The translations under genes and the position numbers were made by a program. Shown one piece after another: positions 1 through 5,376 of a DNA stretch of 5,376 nt. Below the pieces are notes generated by a model that saw only the letters and a program-made list of their open reading frames with translations, did no database searches and had not been told where the DNA came from. The stretch is from positions 1 to 5,376 of the forward strand of contig CANIXM010000159.1 of assembly GCA_947471245.1 (NCBI GenBank). The letters are read 5' to 3'. The stretch is from Paludibacteraceae bacterium. Its GTDB lineage: Bacteria > Bacteroidota > Bacteroidia > Bacteroidales > Paludibacteraceae. The number at the start of each line of letters is the position of its first letter. Positions within the stretch are counted from its first letter, which is position 1.

Positions 1-538
1 GGTGTTTGATCACAAAGCCAATTTGGTCGATAAGTTGGTGTGTCCTTCTACTATCAGTGCCGAACAGTCTGAAAAAGCATTGCGAATTGCCAGAGAAATC
101 ATTACTCTCATGGATATGCAAGGACTACTGGCAGTAGAGTTTTTCATAGACAGTAAAGGCGAAGTGCTTGTAAATGAAATGGCGCCACGTACTCACAACA
201 GTGGTCATCATAGCATAGAAAGCATTGTTACCTCACAGTTTGAGCAACACTTGCGCGCTATTCTTAACCTTCCGCTTGGCAGCACGCAGCAAATGATGCC
301 GGCAGTGATGGTCAATGTGCTAGGGGCAGAGGGTTATGAGGGTCCAGTGTTGTACGAAGGAATAAGAGAATGCATGGCAATAGATGGAGTAAATATTCAC
401 CTGTATGGTAAAAAAATAACTAAGCCTTACCGTAAAATGGGACATGTGACCATAGTGTCGGACACCATAGAAAGAGCTTTGGAAAAAGCAGAAATAGTCC
501 AAAAATTAATATGTGTAAAGTCATGGAAAAAAAACTAG
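1..538 (+). CDS. purK: 5-(carboxyamino)imidazole ribonucleotide synthase PurK, 3' part (5' end outside window)
   Basis: PurK is a cytosolic ATP-grasp enzyme that uses ATP and bicarbonate to carboxylate AIR to N5-CAIR in de novo purine synthesis. The reading frame is open to the left edge, and the first complete codon (base 2) is an internal Val, not a start. About 178 residues are present of a family length near 370-380, so roughly the C-terminal half is seen. Visible marks, counted from base 2, are the end of the ATP-grasp domain with its metal-ligand region (AVEFFID at 44-50, then VNEMAPRTHNSGHHSIE at 57-73, the PurK signature) and TSQFEQHLRAI at 77-87. The small C-terminal PurK domain ends with KPYRKMGHVTI at 141-151. 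The N-E pair at 58-59 and Glu46 are the expected Mg-ATP ligands. The stop overlaps the start of purE, which points to one transcript. No frameshift or missing key residue is seen in the part present. Confidence 0.96.
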   Translation, partial: VFDHKANLVDKLVCPSTISAEQSEKALRIAREIITLMDMQGLLAVEFFIDSKGEVLVNEMAPRTHNSGHHSIESIVTSQFEQHLRAILNLPLGSTQQMMPAVMVNVLGAEGYEGPVLYEGIRECMAIDGVNIHLYGKKITKPYRKMGHVTIVSDTIERALEKAEIVQKLICVKSWKKN

Positions 539-1017
539 TAAGTATTGTGATGGGGTCTGATTCGGATCTGCCAATAATGAAACAGGCTGCCGAAATGCTC
601 GATTTGTTTGGTATAGCTTATGAAATTGACATTGTGTCGGCACATCGTACTCCCGAAAAGTTGTTTGATTTTGCTACCAATGCGCACAAAAGAGGAATAG
701 TGACGATCATAGCTGGAGCCGGTGGTGCTGCTCATCTGCCAGGAATGGTGGCTGCCATGTCTCCACTTCCTGTGATAGGTGTGCCTATCAAATCCAGCAA
801 TTCGATTGATGGATGGGACTCCATTCTGTCTATTTTGCAAATGCCTGGTGGCGTGCCAGTGGCTACTGTGGCTCTCAACGGGGCTAAGAATGCCGGAATA
901 CTAGCCGCTCAAATAGTTGGTGCTTCAGATAGTGAGGTGATGTCAAAAATCATTGACTACAAAACTGGATTGAAAGAGCAAGTGGAGGCAAAGTCAAAAA
1001 GCATTGCCAATCATTGA
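523..1017 (+). CDS. purE: N5-carboxyaminoimidazole ribonucleotide mutase PurE (class I)
   Basis: PurE is a cytosolic, normally octameric enzyme that moves the carboxyl group of N5-CAIR to C4, giving CAIR, directly after PurK. From the start at 523 the protein has 164 residues, normal for class I PurE. Motifs are MGSDSDLP at 10-17 (nucleotide-phosphate binding), SAHRTP at 39-44 with the catalytic-type His41, GAGGAAHLPGM at 65-75 with His71, and MPGGVPVAT at 107-115. A PurK partner upstream agrees with the bacterial two-step route rather than the animal-type class II enzyme. Two in-frame ATGs are possible, 511 and 523. I prefer 523 because it puts only about five residues before the conserved first beta strand, as is usual in Bacteroidota. 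Starting at 511 adds MCKV, for 168 aa. Neither start has a Shine-Dalgarno sequence. The overlap with purK is 16 bases (28 with the 511 start), which suggests translational coupling. Confidence 0.97.
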   Translation: MEKKLVSIVMGSDSDLPIMKQAAEMLDLFGIAYEIDIVSAHRTPEKLFDFATNAHKRGIVTIIAGAGGAAHLPGMVAAMSPLPVIGVPIKSSNSIDGWDSILSILQMPGGVPVATVALNGAKNAGILAAQIVGASDSEVMSKIIDYKTGLKEQVEAKSKSIANH

Positions 1018-1081
1018 AGAATAGGATAGATTTTATCTTCCCTTCCCTTCTGAAAAGTAGGGTAGGCTTAATATTAATCAA

Positions 1082-1966
1082 ATGAGAAAAGCAGACATTA
1101 AAAACCTTGTATTCAAAGGCGGTGGTGTATTGGGTATTGCCTACGCTGGCGCCATTACCGTACTGGAAAAGAACGGCATTTTACAACAAATCGAACGTGT
1201 TGCTGGAACTTCGGCAGGTGCTATCACTGCTGCATTGGTTAGTTTGAAGTATTCGGCTGCCGAAATCAAGCAAGTGATTAACTCCACCGATTTTAAGTCC
1301 TTCGAGGACGGGTGGGATCCTTTGAGGATTCCTACAAAATATGGATTGTACAAAGGAGATGCTTTTTTGAAATGGATGCATTCCATTATTGTAGCCAAAG
1401 GATTAAATACAAATGCAACATTCTTGGATTTTAAAAATGCTGGATGCCACGATTTACGGGTATTTGCTACAGATTTGAACATTCAAAATGTGAAAATGTT
1501 TTCGCTTCAAACTACTCCACATGTGGTTGTGGCCGAGGCGGTGAGAGCATCAATGTCTATTCCCATGTTTTTCGAAGCTTGGAAATTTACCAACAATAAC
1601 CCAGATGATCACATCTATGTGGATGGTGGCACAGTGTACAATTTTCCTATCTCTACATTTGATAATGATGATGTCAATAATAGCAATACATTAGGATTGT
1701 TTCTCGAAAATCTGAGTGGCGCCCCTGTAGTTAATCATCTGAATTATGACCAAATGGTGGACTATGTCCGCATCCTTTTTGAGACTGTTCTCAATGCTCA
1801 AGTTGTTGATTTTGATAATGATCCAATTCAAGAAAGCAGAACGATACGTGTTGATAGTCTTGGAATGTCAGCAATTAATTTTAATTTGACAAATGACCAA
1901 AAGACTAGTTTGTACAATTCGGGTGTTGAGTGTGCTACCAAATTTGTGAGTCAGTTGACTGTGTAA
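1082..1966 (+). CDS. patatin-like phospholipase family protein
   Basis: This is a 294-residue protein with the complete Ser-Asp dyad of patatin-like acyl hydrolases, which cleave acyl esters of phospholipids or neutral lipids. The oxyanion-hole loop GGGVLG is at 13-18, the nucleophile elbow GTSAG at 42-46 (Ser44), and the catalytic Asp in DGG at 181-183. A conserved strand-helix segment, VRASMSIPMFFEA, lies at 154-166. There is no signal peptide and no clear transmembrane segment, so it is probably cytosolic or peripherally membrane-bound. It is essentially a bare patatin domain with about 110 residues after the DGG, and lacks the C-terminal barrel of the large PlpD-type outer-membrane patatins. 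It begins 64 bases after purE on the same strand. The gap holds only a weak imperfect hairpin and a TAGATTTT sequence at 1027 that loosely resembles the Bacteroidota -7 box. Co-transcription with purKE is possible but not shown. Substrate and role are unknown; metabolic housekeeping or a toxin/effector-like role cannot be separated from sequence alone. Confidence 0.92.
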   Translation: MRKADIKNLVFKGGGVLGIAYAGAITVLEKNGILQQIERVAGTSAGAITAALVSLKYSAAEIKQVINSTDFKSFEDGWDPLRIPTKYGLYKGDAFLKWMHSIIVAKGLNTNATFLDFKNAGCHDLRVFATDLNIQNVKMFSLQTTPHVVVAEAVRASMSIPMFFEAWKFTNNNPDDHIYVDGGTVYNFPISTFDNDDVNNSNTLGLFLENLSGAPVVNHLNYDQMVDYVRILFETVLNAQVVDFDNDPIQESRTIRVDSLGMSAINFNLTNDQKTSLYNSGVECATKFVSQLTV

Positions 1967-1976
1967 GTCCACCGTA

Positions 1977-2033
1977 CTAAAAATTAAAAATCACCCAAAC
2001 GTTGGCAACACTTGGGTGATTTTTAATTTTTAG
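1977..2033. terminator. bidirectional intrinsic terminator between convergent genes
   Basis: A perfect 22-bp inverted repeat (1977-1998 pairing with 2012-2033) encloses a 13-base loop. The loop contains GTT-GGC-AAC and could tighten further. The core next to the loop is GC-rich (CACCCAA / TTGGGTG) and the outer arms are A/T runs. Read from either strand, the hairpin therefore has an A-rich 5' side and a U-rich 3' side. It begins 10 bases after the patatin stop and ends 8 bases before the stop of the convergent phosphatase gene, so it can end both transcripts. The symmetry is seen directly; the terminator role is inferred. Confidence 0.93.
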
Positions 2034-2041
2034 GAATGTAT

Positions 2042-3127
2042 TTACTTTGCTTTTACGGCTTCAATACCTTCCGCTATTGGGTGATTGGCTTTGAAATCGA
2101 AGTTCAATAAATTGGCGATGCTCTTAGCCAATTGTTCATTGTAGAATTGCCCTGATGTGATTTCACCCTTGGCAGGTGTGTTGGGTCCAATGATTGCAAA
2201 CCAGGTCTCATCCGAATGTTCATGTTTAGTTCCGTGGCTTTTCCATCCATCAGTTGTCACACCTCTTCCGTGGTCGCAGGTGATGATAAAGGTGGTTTTG
2301 TCTTTGTACTCAGGAGTGGCTTGACACCAGTCCCATAGTTCTTTGACAAATTCATCACCGTATTTTGCAGAGTTCAGATAATCAACATATCTTCCACCGT
2401 GTGCAAAGTCATCCGTTTCGTCAAATACTAGAAACATACATCTAGGTTTGTTTTGTTTCATGTATTCAAATCCCATGGTGAAGGTAGCGCCATCGAGACG
2501 CACGCCATCAAAAATATCAGGAAGGTGGTATTGCATTTTGTTGAGCAATGCGGTGCTAGTTCCGGCAACTCCATCAGGCATTTTTTCGAATCCTGCATTC
2601 ACATACACTCCGCTTCTTTTTTCGTTGATGATGTCATTAAATGCATCCCATGAAGTAAATGCAGCAACTTTACCTTTGTATTCATCCGTTTTGTTGAGTG
2701 CCTCTAGGATGGTTTCATTGGGATTAGGACCGAATTCATTCGAATTGATGTTCTTGTCAGCATATCCGCTCAGCAGCTCGTTGTAGCCAGGGTAAGAGAA
2801 CCAAAATGGATTTTTTACATTCACAAAACTGTTTTTTGTGCGGTTGCCATATATCTGACCTTTTTCCTTTACAGTTGACCAAAGAAAAGGCATCAGCATG
2901 CTTCTACGTGCAGCCACATCGCTGTTCCAGTATTTTTTCATGCACTTTTCTTTATTTGATACAAAGGTTTTGTTGTTGATAATGGTAGTATCAGCACCAT
3001 TAAATACCTCTTGCCAGCGAAGACCGTCCATCACCACAAACACAATGTTTTTAGTGGTTTGGCCGTGAGTAGGCTGAAGAGCGAATCCGCTTAGTGAGCA
3101 GATGATTATTAGAATTGTTTTTTTCAT
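2042..3127 (-). CDS. secreted alkaline phosphatase superfamily protein (phosphodiesterase/phosphatase type)
   Basis: This 361-residue protein has a Sec signal peptide (MKKTILIIICSLSGFALQ..., likely cleaved near residues 22-23 before Gln). No lipobox is apparent, so a periplasmic or secreted location is expected. The metal-binding framework of the alkaline phosphatase superfamily is visible in order: VVMDGLRWQEVF at 31-42 (Asp34), FSYPGYNELLSG at 110-121, DETDDFAHGG at 236-245 (Asp239 and His243), TCDHGRG at 283-289 (Asp285, His286), and SHGTKHEHSDETW at 297-309 with the final His ligand. By alignment to the TFPNHYTLVTG motif of nucleotide pyrophosphatase/phosphodiesterases, the nucleophile would be Ser111. 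There is no C/S-x-P-x-R sulfatase motif, so sulfatase activity is unlikely. It would hydrolyse a phosphate mono- or diester, substrate unknown. It lies downstream of the susCD-like pair on the same strand but beyond a strong terminator. I see no clear TAnnTTTG promoter box in the short remaining leader (3128-3169). The start is set by the signal peptide. Confidence 0.88.
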   Translation of the reverse strand: MKKTILIIICSLSGFALQPTHGQTTKNIVFVVMDGLRWQEVFNGADTTIINNKTFVSNKEKCMKKYWNSDVAARRSMLMPFLWSTVKEKGQIYGNRTKNSFVNVKNPFWFSYPGYNELLSGYADKNINSNEFGPNPNETILEALNKTDEYKGKVAAFTSWDAFNDIINEKRSGVYVNAGFEKMPDGVAGTSTALLNKMQYHLPDIFDGVRLDGATFTMGFEYMKQNKPRCMFLVFDETDDFAHGGRYVDYLNSAKYGDEFVKELWDWCQATPEYKDKTTFIITCDHGRGVTTDGWKSHGTKHEHSDETWFAIIGPNTPAKGEITSGQFYNEQLAKSIANLLNFDFKANHPIAEGIEAVKAK

Positions 3128-3169
3128 TTTAATGATTGTTTTTGTGTTTATTAATAAAAATGGAGTGAT

Positions 3170-3211
3170 AAAAAAAAATGGACTGTAAGTCTTTACTTAG
3201 CAGTCCATTTT
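3170..3211 (-). terminator. intrinsic terminator after the susD-like gene
   Basis: Read on the - strand, an 11-bp perfect stem (3201-3211 with 3175-3185) is extended, past a single bulged base at 3200, by a further 5-bp stem (3195-3199 with 3186-3190). A 4-base loop (3191-3194) closes it. The A run at 3170-3178 gives a nine-U tract that begins in the last stem pairs. It starts 12 bases beyond the susD-like stop codon and ends before the phosphatase gene, so it should end or attenuate the susC-susD transcript. This is a textbook rho-independent form; the strength is inferred. Confidence 0.9.
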
Positions 3212-3223
3212 ATAAAGTTTTCG

Positions 3224-4819
3224 TTATTCTAACAACCACATCTTACCGTTGATGTCATCTTTTTTAGCGTATCTTTCAATTGCTGTAGTATAGTTCTCAA
3301 GATTTACATCATCTTCCGTTGAAAAATACTGAAAACGCAATGGAATTCTACCTGAGTTACCAGTACCTGCGCCTACACTAAAGGATGGAACGCCAGTACG
3401 ACGATAAGTGAAGTATGATTCTAGTCCAGCGTGTTGATACAGAGCAATGTATTTTTGTTTCAAGATTTGTGTAAGTCCTGCTGCATTGTTGCCTGCATAT
3501 TTTACAGAATCTTGCGCGTAGTATTTACTAAAGTCAAATGGAATAGAATATGATTTGTAGGCCACATTTACTTCTTCCGATATTTTTGCATTGTTTTTGA
3601 AGAAGTAGGCAGTGAAATTGCCTTTTTCAGGAATTCCATAAGTTGCCATTGATGCTTTGATACCTGCAGTGTAGTATGCTTCTGCATCACCTACTGGTCC
3701 TGTAGCCAACCAACCTCTATTGATGGCTTCAGCAATAGTAAAGCAAGTTTCAGTAAATGACAATTCCAATGAAGGTTCGCCAGTGTAGGTACGATAATAT
3801 CTGTATCTGTTGATAAGTGAATACAAACCTTTTCCTGCATTACTACCCATGACTCCTAAGTCTTCACCAGGATTAGCACCTGCAAATGAGGCAAAAGTGG
3901 TATCTGAGGTGATGTTGTTCAATGAGTCAGCTGGCTCGCAAGTCACAAACACACGAGGGTCTTTGTGGTTGGTCAACAACTTAACATAGGTCGCAGAGCT
4001 GTTGTATCTTAATGCATCAAATCCAAAGTTTCCTGGGTTTTTTGGGTACAAATTGCTAGGATACAAATACACAAATTTCAAATCGTCTGACGAACTTGTC
4101 ATGATTGGATATTTGGTTGGATTGCTCACAATGTCCGAAAACTGTTTCTTGATGTTCAATGTAGCATCACTTTCTTTTTTGCTTAAGTGAATAAGCAAGC
4201 GTAAGCGAAAGGTATTAACCGTTTTCTGCCATTGTTTTAGGTCGTTTGCGAAATAGAAATCTCCAGAAAGCTCTCCGCCAGTAGTAGAACCAATCAATGC
4301 AGTAATGTCTGTATTAGCTTCTTCCAAAAGCGTAAAGCATTGATTGAAAACTTCTTTTTGAGTGTCGTATTTAGGTTTCATATTGGCAGCACCTTTTAAT
4401 GCTTCCGACATGGGGATGTCACCCATTTGCAAACTCATGGTGCTAAAGAAGTAAGCTTTCAAAAATTTACCCAATGCGCTGTACACATTTCTATCAGGCA
4501 ATCCTAATCTTTTGGCTTCTTCTTCCATTTTTACCACATTGGTGATGGTTGTGTACAATTCTTCACCAGCACCGAAGTCATATCTGTTGTTACCATAATA
4601 ATCATAATTACATAGGTAGTATTGACCTCTTCTTTCGTCCATGGTAGATGGAGCTCGGTGTAGTTTGTACAACACAGTTTTAAGCAACATGGATGGCGAA
4701 ACATTGTTAGGTACATTCGAGTTTTGCTTTAACTCTTCGAAATCGCGACATGACCAAGTAGTCAAAAGTACCAGCGACAGTATAAGAATGATAAATTTAT
4801 TGTTTTTCATTTTTTTCAT
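3224..4819 (-). CDS. SusD/RagB family outer-membrane nutrient-binding lipoprotein
   Basis: SusD-like lipoproteins sit on the cell surface, form a lid over a SusC-type TonB-dependent channel, and help capture glycans, peptides or other oligomers. This one is complete at 531 residues. It opens with a lipoprotein signal peptide: a Lys-rich start, a hydrophobic core at 9-20, and TTWSC with Cys24 as the lipidated residue. The text RDFEELKQNSNVPNNVSPSMLL (25-46) is the typical SusD N-terminus. The C-terminal part carries YFTYRRTGVPSF, then a GNSGRIPLRFQY segment and a NGKMWLL end, which resemble the SusD-like_2 (PF12771-type) branch rather than SusD itself. It follows the SusC-like gene by 24 bases. 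The ATG at 4819 is taken as the start; an in-frame ATG at 4810 (MKNNK...) also leaves a workable signal peptide. There is no Shine-Dalgarno, only an A-rich leader. The substrate cannot be inferred from sequence. Confidence 0.94.
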   Translation of the reverse strand: MKKMKNNKFIILILSLVLLTTWSCRDFEELKQNSNVPNNVSPSMLLKTVLYKLHRAPSTMDERRGQYYLCNYDYYGNNRYDFGAGEELYTTITNVVKMEEEAKRLGLPDRNVYSALGKFLKAYFFSTMSLQMGDIPMSEALKGAANMKPKYDTQKEVFNQCFTLLEEANTDITALIGSTTGGELSGDFYFANDLKQWQKTVNTFRLRLLIHLSKKESDATLNIKKQFSDIVSNPTKYPIMTSSSDDLKFVYLYPSNLYPKNPGNFGFDALRYNSSATYVKLLTNHKDPRVFVTCEPADSLNNITSDTTFASFAGANPGEDLGVMGSNAGKGLYSLINRYRYYRTYTGEPSLELSFTETCFTIAEAINRGWLATGPVGDAEAYYTAGIKASMATYGIPEKGNFTAYFFKNNAKISEEVNVAYKSYSIPFDFSKYYAQDSVKYAGNNAAGLTQILKQKYIALYQHAGLESYFTYRRTGVPSFSVGAGTGNSGRIPLRFQYFSTEDDVNLENYTTAIERYAKKDDINGKMWLLE

Positions 4820-4843
4820 TTTTTTATTAATGTTCGATTTTTT
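4820..4843 (-). promoter_or_regulatory. A-rich susC-susD intergenic translation-initiation region
   Basis: Only 24 bases separate the SusC-like stop from the SusD-like ATG. On the - strand they read mostly A with a TTAATAAAAAA stretch directly before the start, and no AGGAGG-like element. Bacteroidota commonly begin translation from A-rich, weakly structured leaders, so this is probably the initiation region. There is no room for a separate promoter or terminator, which supports one susC-susD transcript. Confidence 0.55.
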
Positions 4844-5376
4844 TTAGAATACGATATTTACATTGAAGCCAAATCGTCTTGTAGTAGGGGTTTGAAGTCC
4901 TGTAGAAGCTGTTGTACTATTAAATTGATCCAAATCCACATCTTTGAATCTAATGTCAGCGTAGAAATACAACAGATTACGTCCCACAAATGAAATAGTA
5001 GCTTTGGTAATGCCAAGTGGTGTTAACCATTTAGTTGGGAGGTTGTATCCTATTTGAAGTTCACGCAGTTTGGTGTACGTTCTACTCATCAAGTTACCTT
5101 CTTCGATGGCGTAATACTTGCTCACATAATCTTGCACAAACACCTTACTTGTGTTTGGAGCAAATGTTAAGTCATTCATGTTTGAAATTGCTCCACTAAT
5201 AGGGTCGAATTCAATTTTTTTACCATTCGATACCACTACACCTTCCCCTACATAAGTTCCTTTATAGGTGCTTGATCCTGCATTTATATCGTCTTGTAAA
5301 CGAGCTTCACCATATTTTCCTTCTACAGTTTCCATGTTTCTACCACCACGCATGGTTCTTTTGTGGATATTGTCCA
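4844..5376 (-). CDS. SusC/RagA family TonB-linked outer-membrane receptor, C-terminal part (5' end outside window)
   Basis: This is the last ~177 codons of a TonB-dependent transporter that normally has about 1000 residues; the N-terminal carboxypeptidase-like domain, plug and most of the barrel lie beyond the right edge. The frame stays open to base 5376: upstream of the Met at 5353 it continues as DNIHKRT, so that Met is internal. Diagnostic features are TMRGGRN near the visible start, the late barrel segment LMSRTYTKLRELQIGYNLP (the SusC 'R-L-R-x-L-x-L-G-Y-N-L-P' pattern), ISFVGRNLLYF (the 'GRNLL' strand), and LQTPTTRRFGFNVNIVF at the end. The terminal Phe is the expected last residue of a barrel recognised by the BAM complex. 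It would pair with the SusD-like protein 24 bases downstream to import an unknown ligand using TonB-ExbBD energy. No frameshift is seen. Confidence 0.94.
   Translation of the reverse strand, partial: DNIHKRTMRGGRNMETVEGKYGEARLQDDINAGSSTYKGTYVGEGVVVSNGKKIEFDPISGAISNMNDLTFAPNTSKVFVQDYVSKYYAIEEGNLMSRTYTKLRELQIGYNLPTKWLTPLGITKATISFVGRNLLYFYADIRFKDVDLDQFNSTTASTGLQTPTTRRFGFNVNIVF

Noticed and set aside
535..840. Open frame of about 100 codons on the - strand inside purE
   Set aside because: It lies fully opposite a strongly conserved gene, encodes a His/Ser-rich product with no recognisable motif, and has no support as a gene.
1041..1066. Imperfect hairpin between purE and the patatin gene that could be a purE terminator
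   Set aside because: Only about eight pairs form around two U-U mismatches, and no U-run follows (the next bases are CTTAATATT). It is too weak to call.
1141..1482. Open frame of 113 codons on the - strand inside the patatin gene
   Set aside because: It is antisense to the patatin catalytic region and has no recognisable features, so it is most likely a composition artefact.
2448..2786. Open frame of 112 codons on the + strand inside the phosphatase gene
   Set aside because: It is an antisense shadow of a gene whose motifs fit the - strand, and its product has no domain or plausible signal peptide.
2042..3127. Sulfatase assignment for the phosphatase-type gene
   Set aside because: It shares the alkaline phosphatase fold, but no C/S-x-P-x-R formylglycine motif is present, so a phosphoesterase call is safer.
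4531..4847. Short open frames on both strands over the 5' part of the susD-like gene
   Set aside because: They overlap a complete, clearly recognised SusD-like gene and show no protein features of their own.
4844..5353. A small complete gene starting at the Met at 5353
   Set aside because: The frame continues without a stop to the window edge and the protein is plainly the C-terminal barrel of a SusC-type receptor, so this Met is internal.

Overview
The window looks like a piece of a Bacteroidota chromosome. The evidence is a SusC/SusD outer-membrane uptake pair, A-rich Shine-Dalgarno-less start regions on every gene, a moderately AT-rich composition, and a secreted alkaline-phosphatase-superfamily enzyme of a type common in this phylum. 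The SusD-like protein resembles the SusD-like_2 branch that is frequent in Sphingobacteriia, Chitinophagia and Cytophagia. I cannot place it below phylum level with confidence.

Layout. The left part (1-1966) reads on the + strand: the 3' half of purK, then purE overlapping it by a few codons, then a separate patatin-like serine lipase gene. The right part (2042-5376) reads on the - strand, in transcription order: the 3' end of a susC-like TonB-dependent receptor gene (cut by the right edge), a complete susD-like lipoprotein gene 24 bases later, a strong intrinsic terminator, and then a secreted phosphatase/phosphodiesterase-type gene. The two halves converge at 1967-2041, where a perfect 22-bp inverted repeat with A/T-rich arms can stop transcription from both sides. 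No intergenic gap exceeds 100 bases. No tRNA, rRNA, CRISPR array, insertion sequence or integrase is visible.

How the genes work together. PurK and PurE carry out successive steps of de novo purine synthesis (AIR to N5-CAIR to CAIR). The patatin is probably an intracellular acyl hydrolase with no evident link to purine synthesis. SusC and SusD would form one outer-membrane nutrient importer; the substrate cannot be read from this window because no glycoside hydrolase, peptidase or regulator lies in it. The downstream phosphatase has its own signal peptide and lies on the same strand. Pairing it with the transporter is a hypothesis, and the terminator between them argues against simple obligatory co-transcription.

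I found no convincing new biological system. The more notable items are the very regular bidirectional terminator, the terminator that insulates susCD from the phosphatase gene, the phosphatase active-site pattern, and the acidic stretch after the SusD lipidation cysteine.
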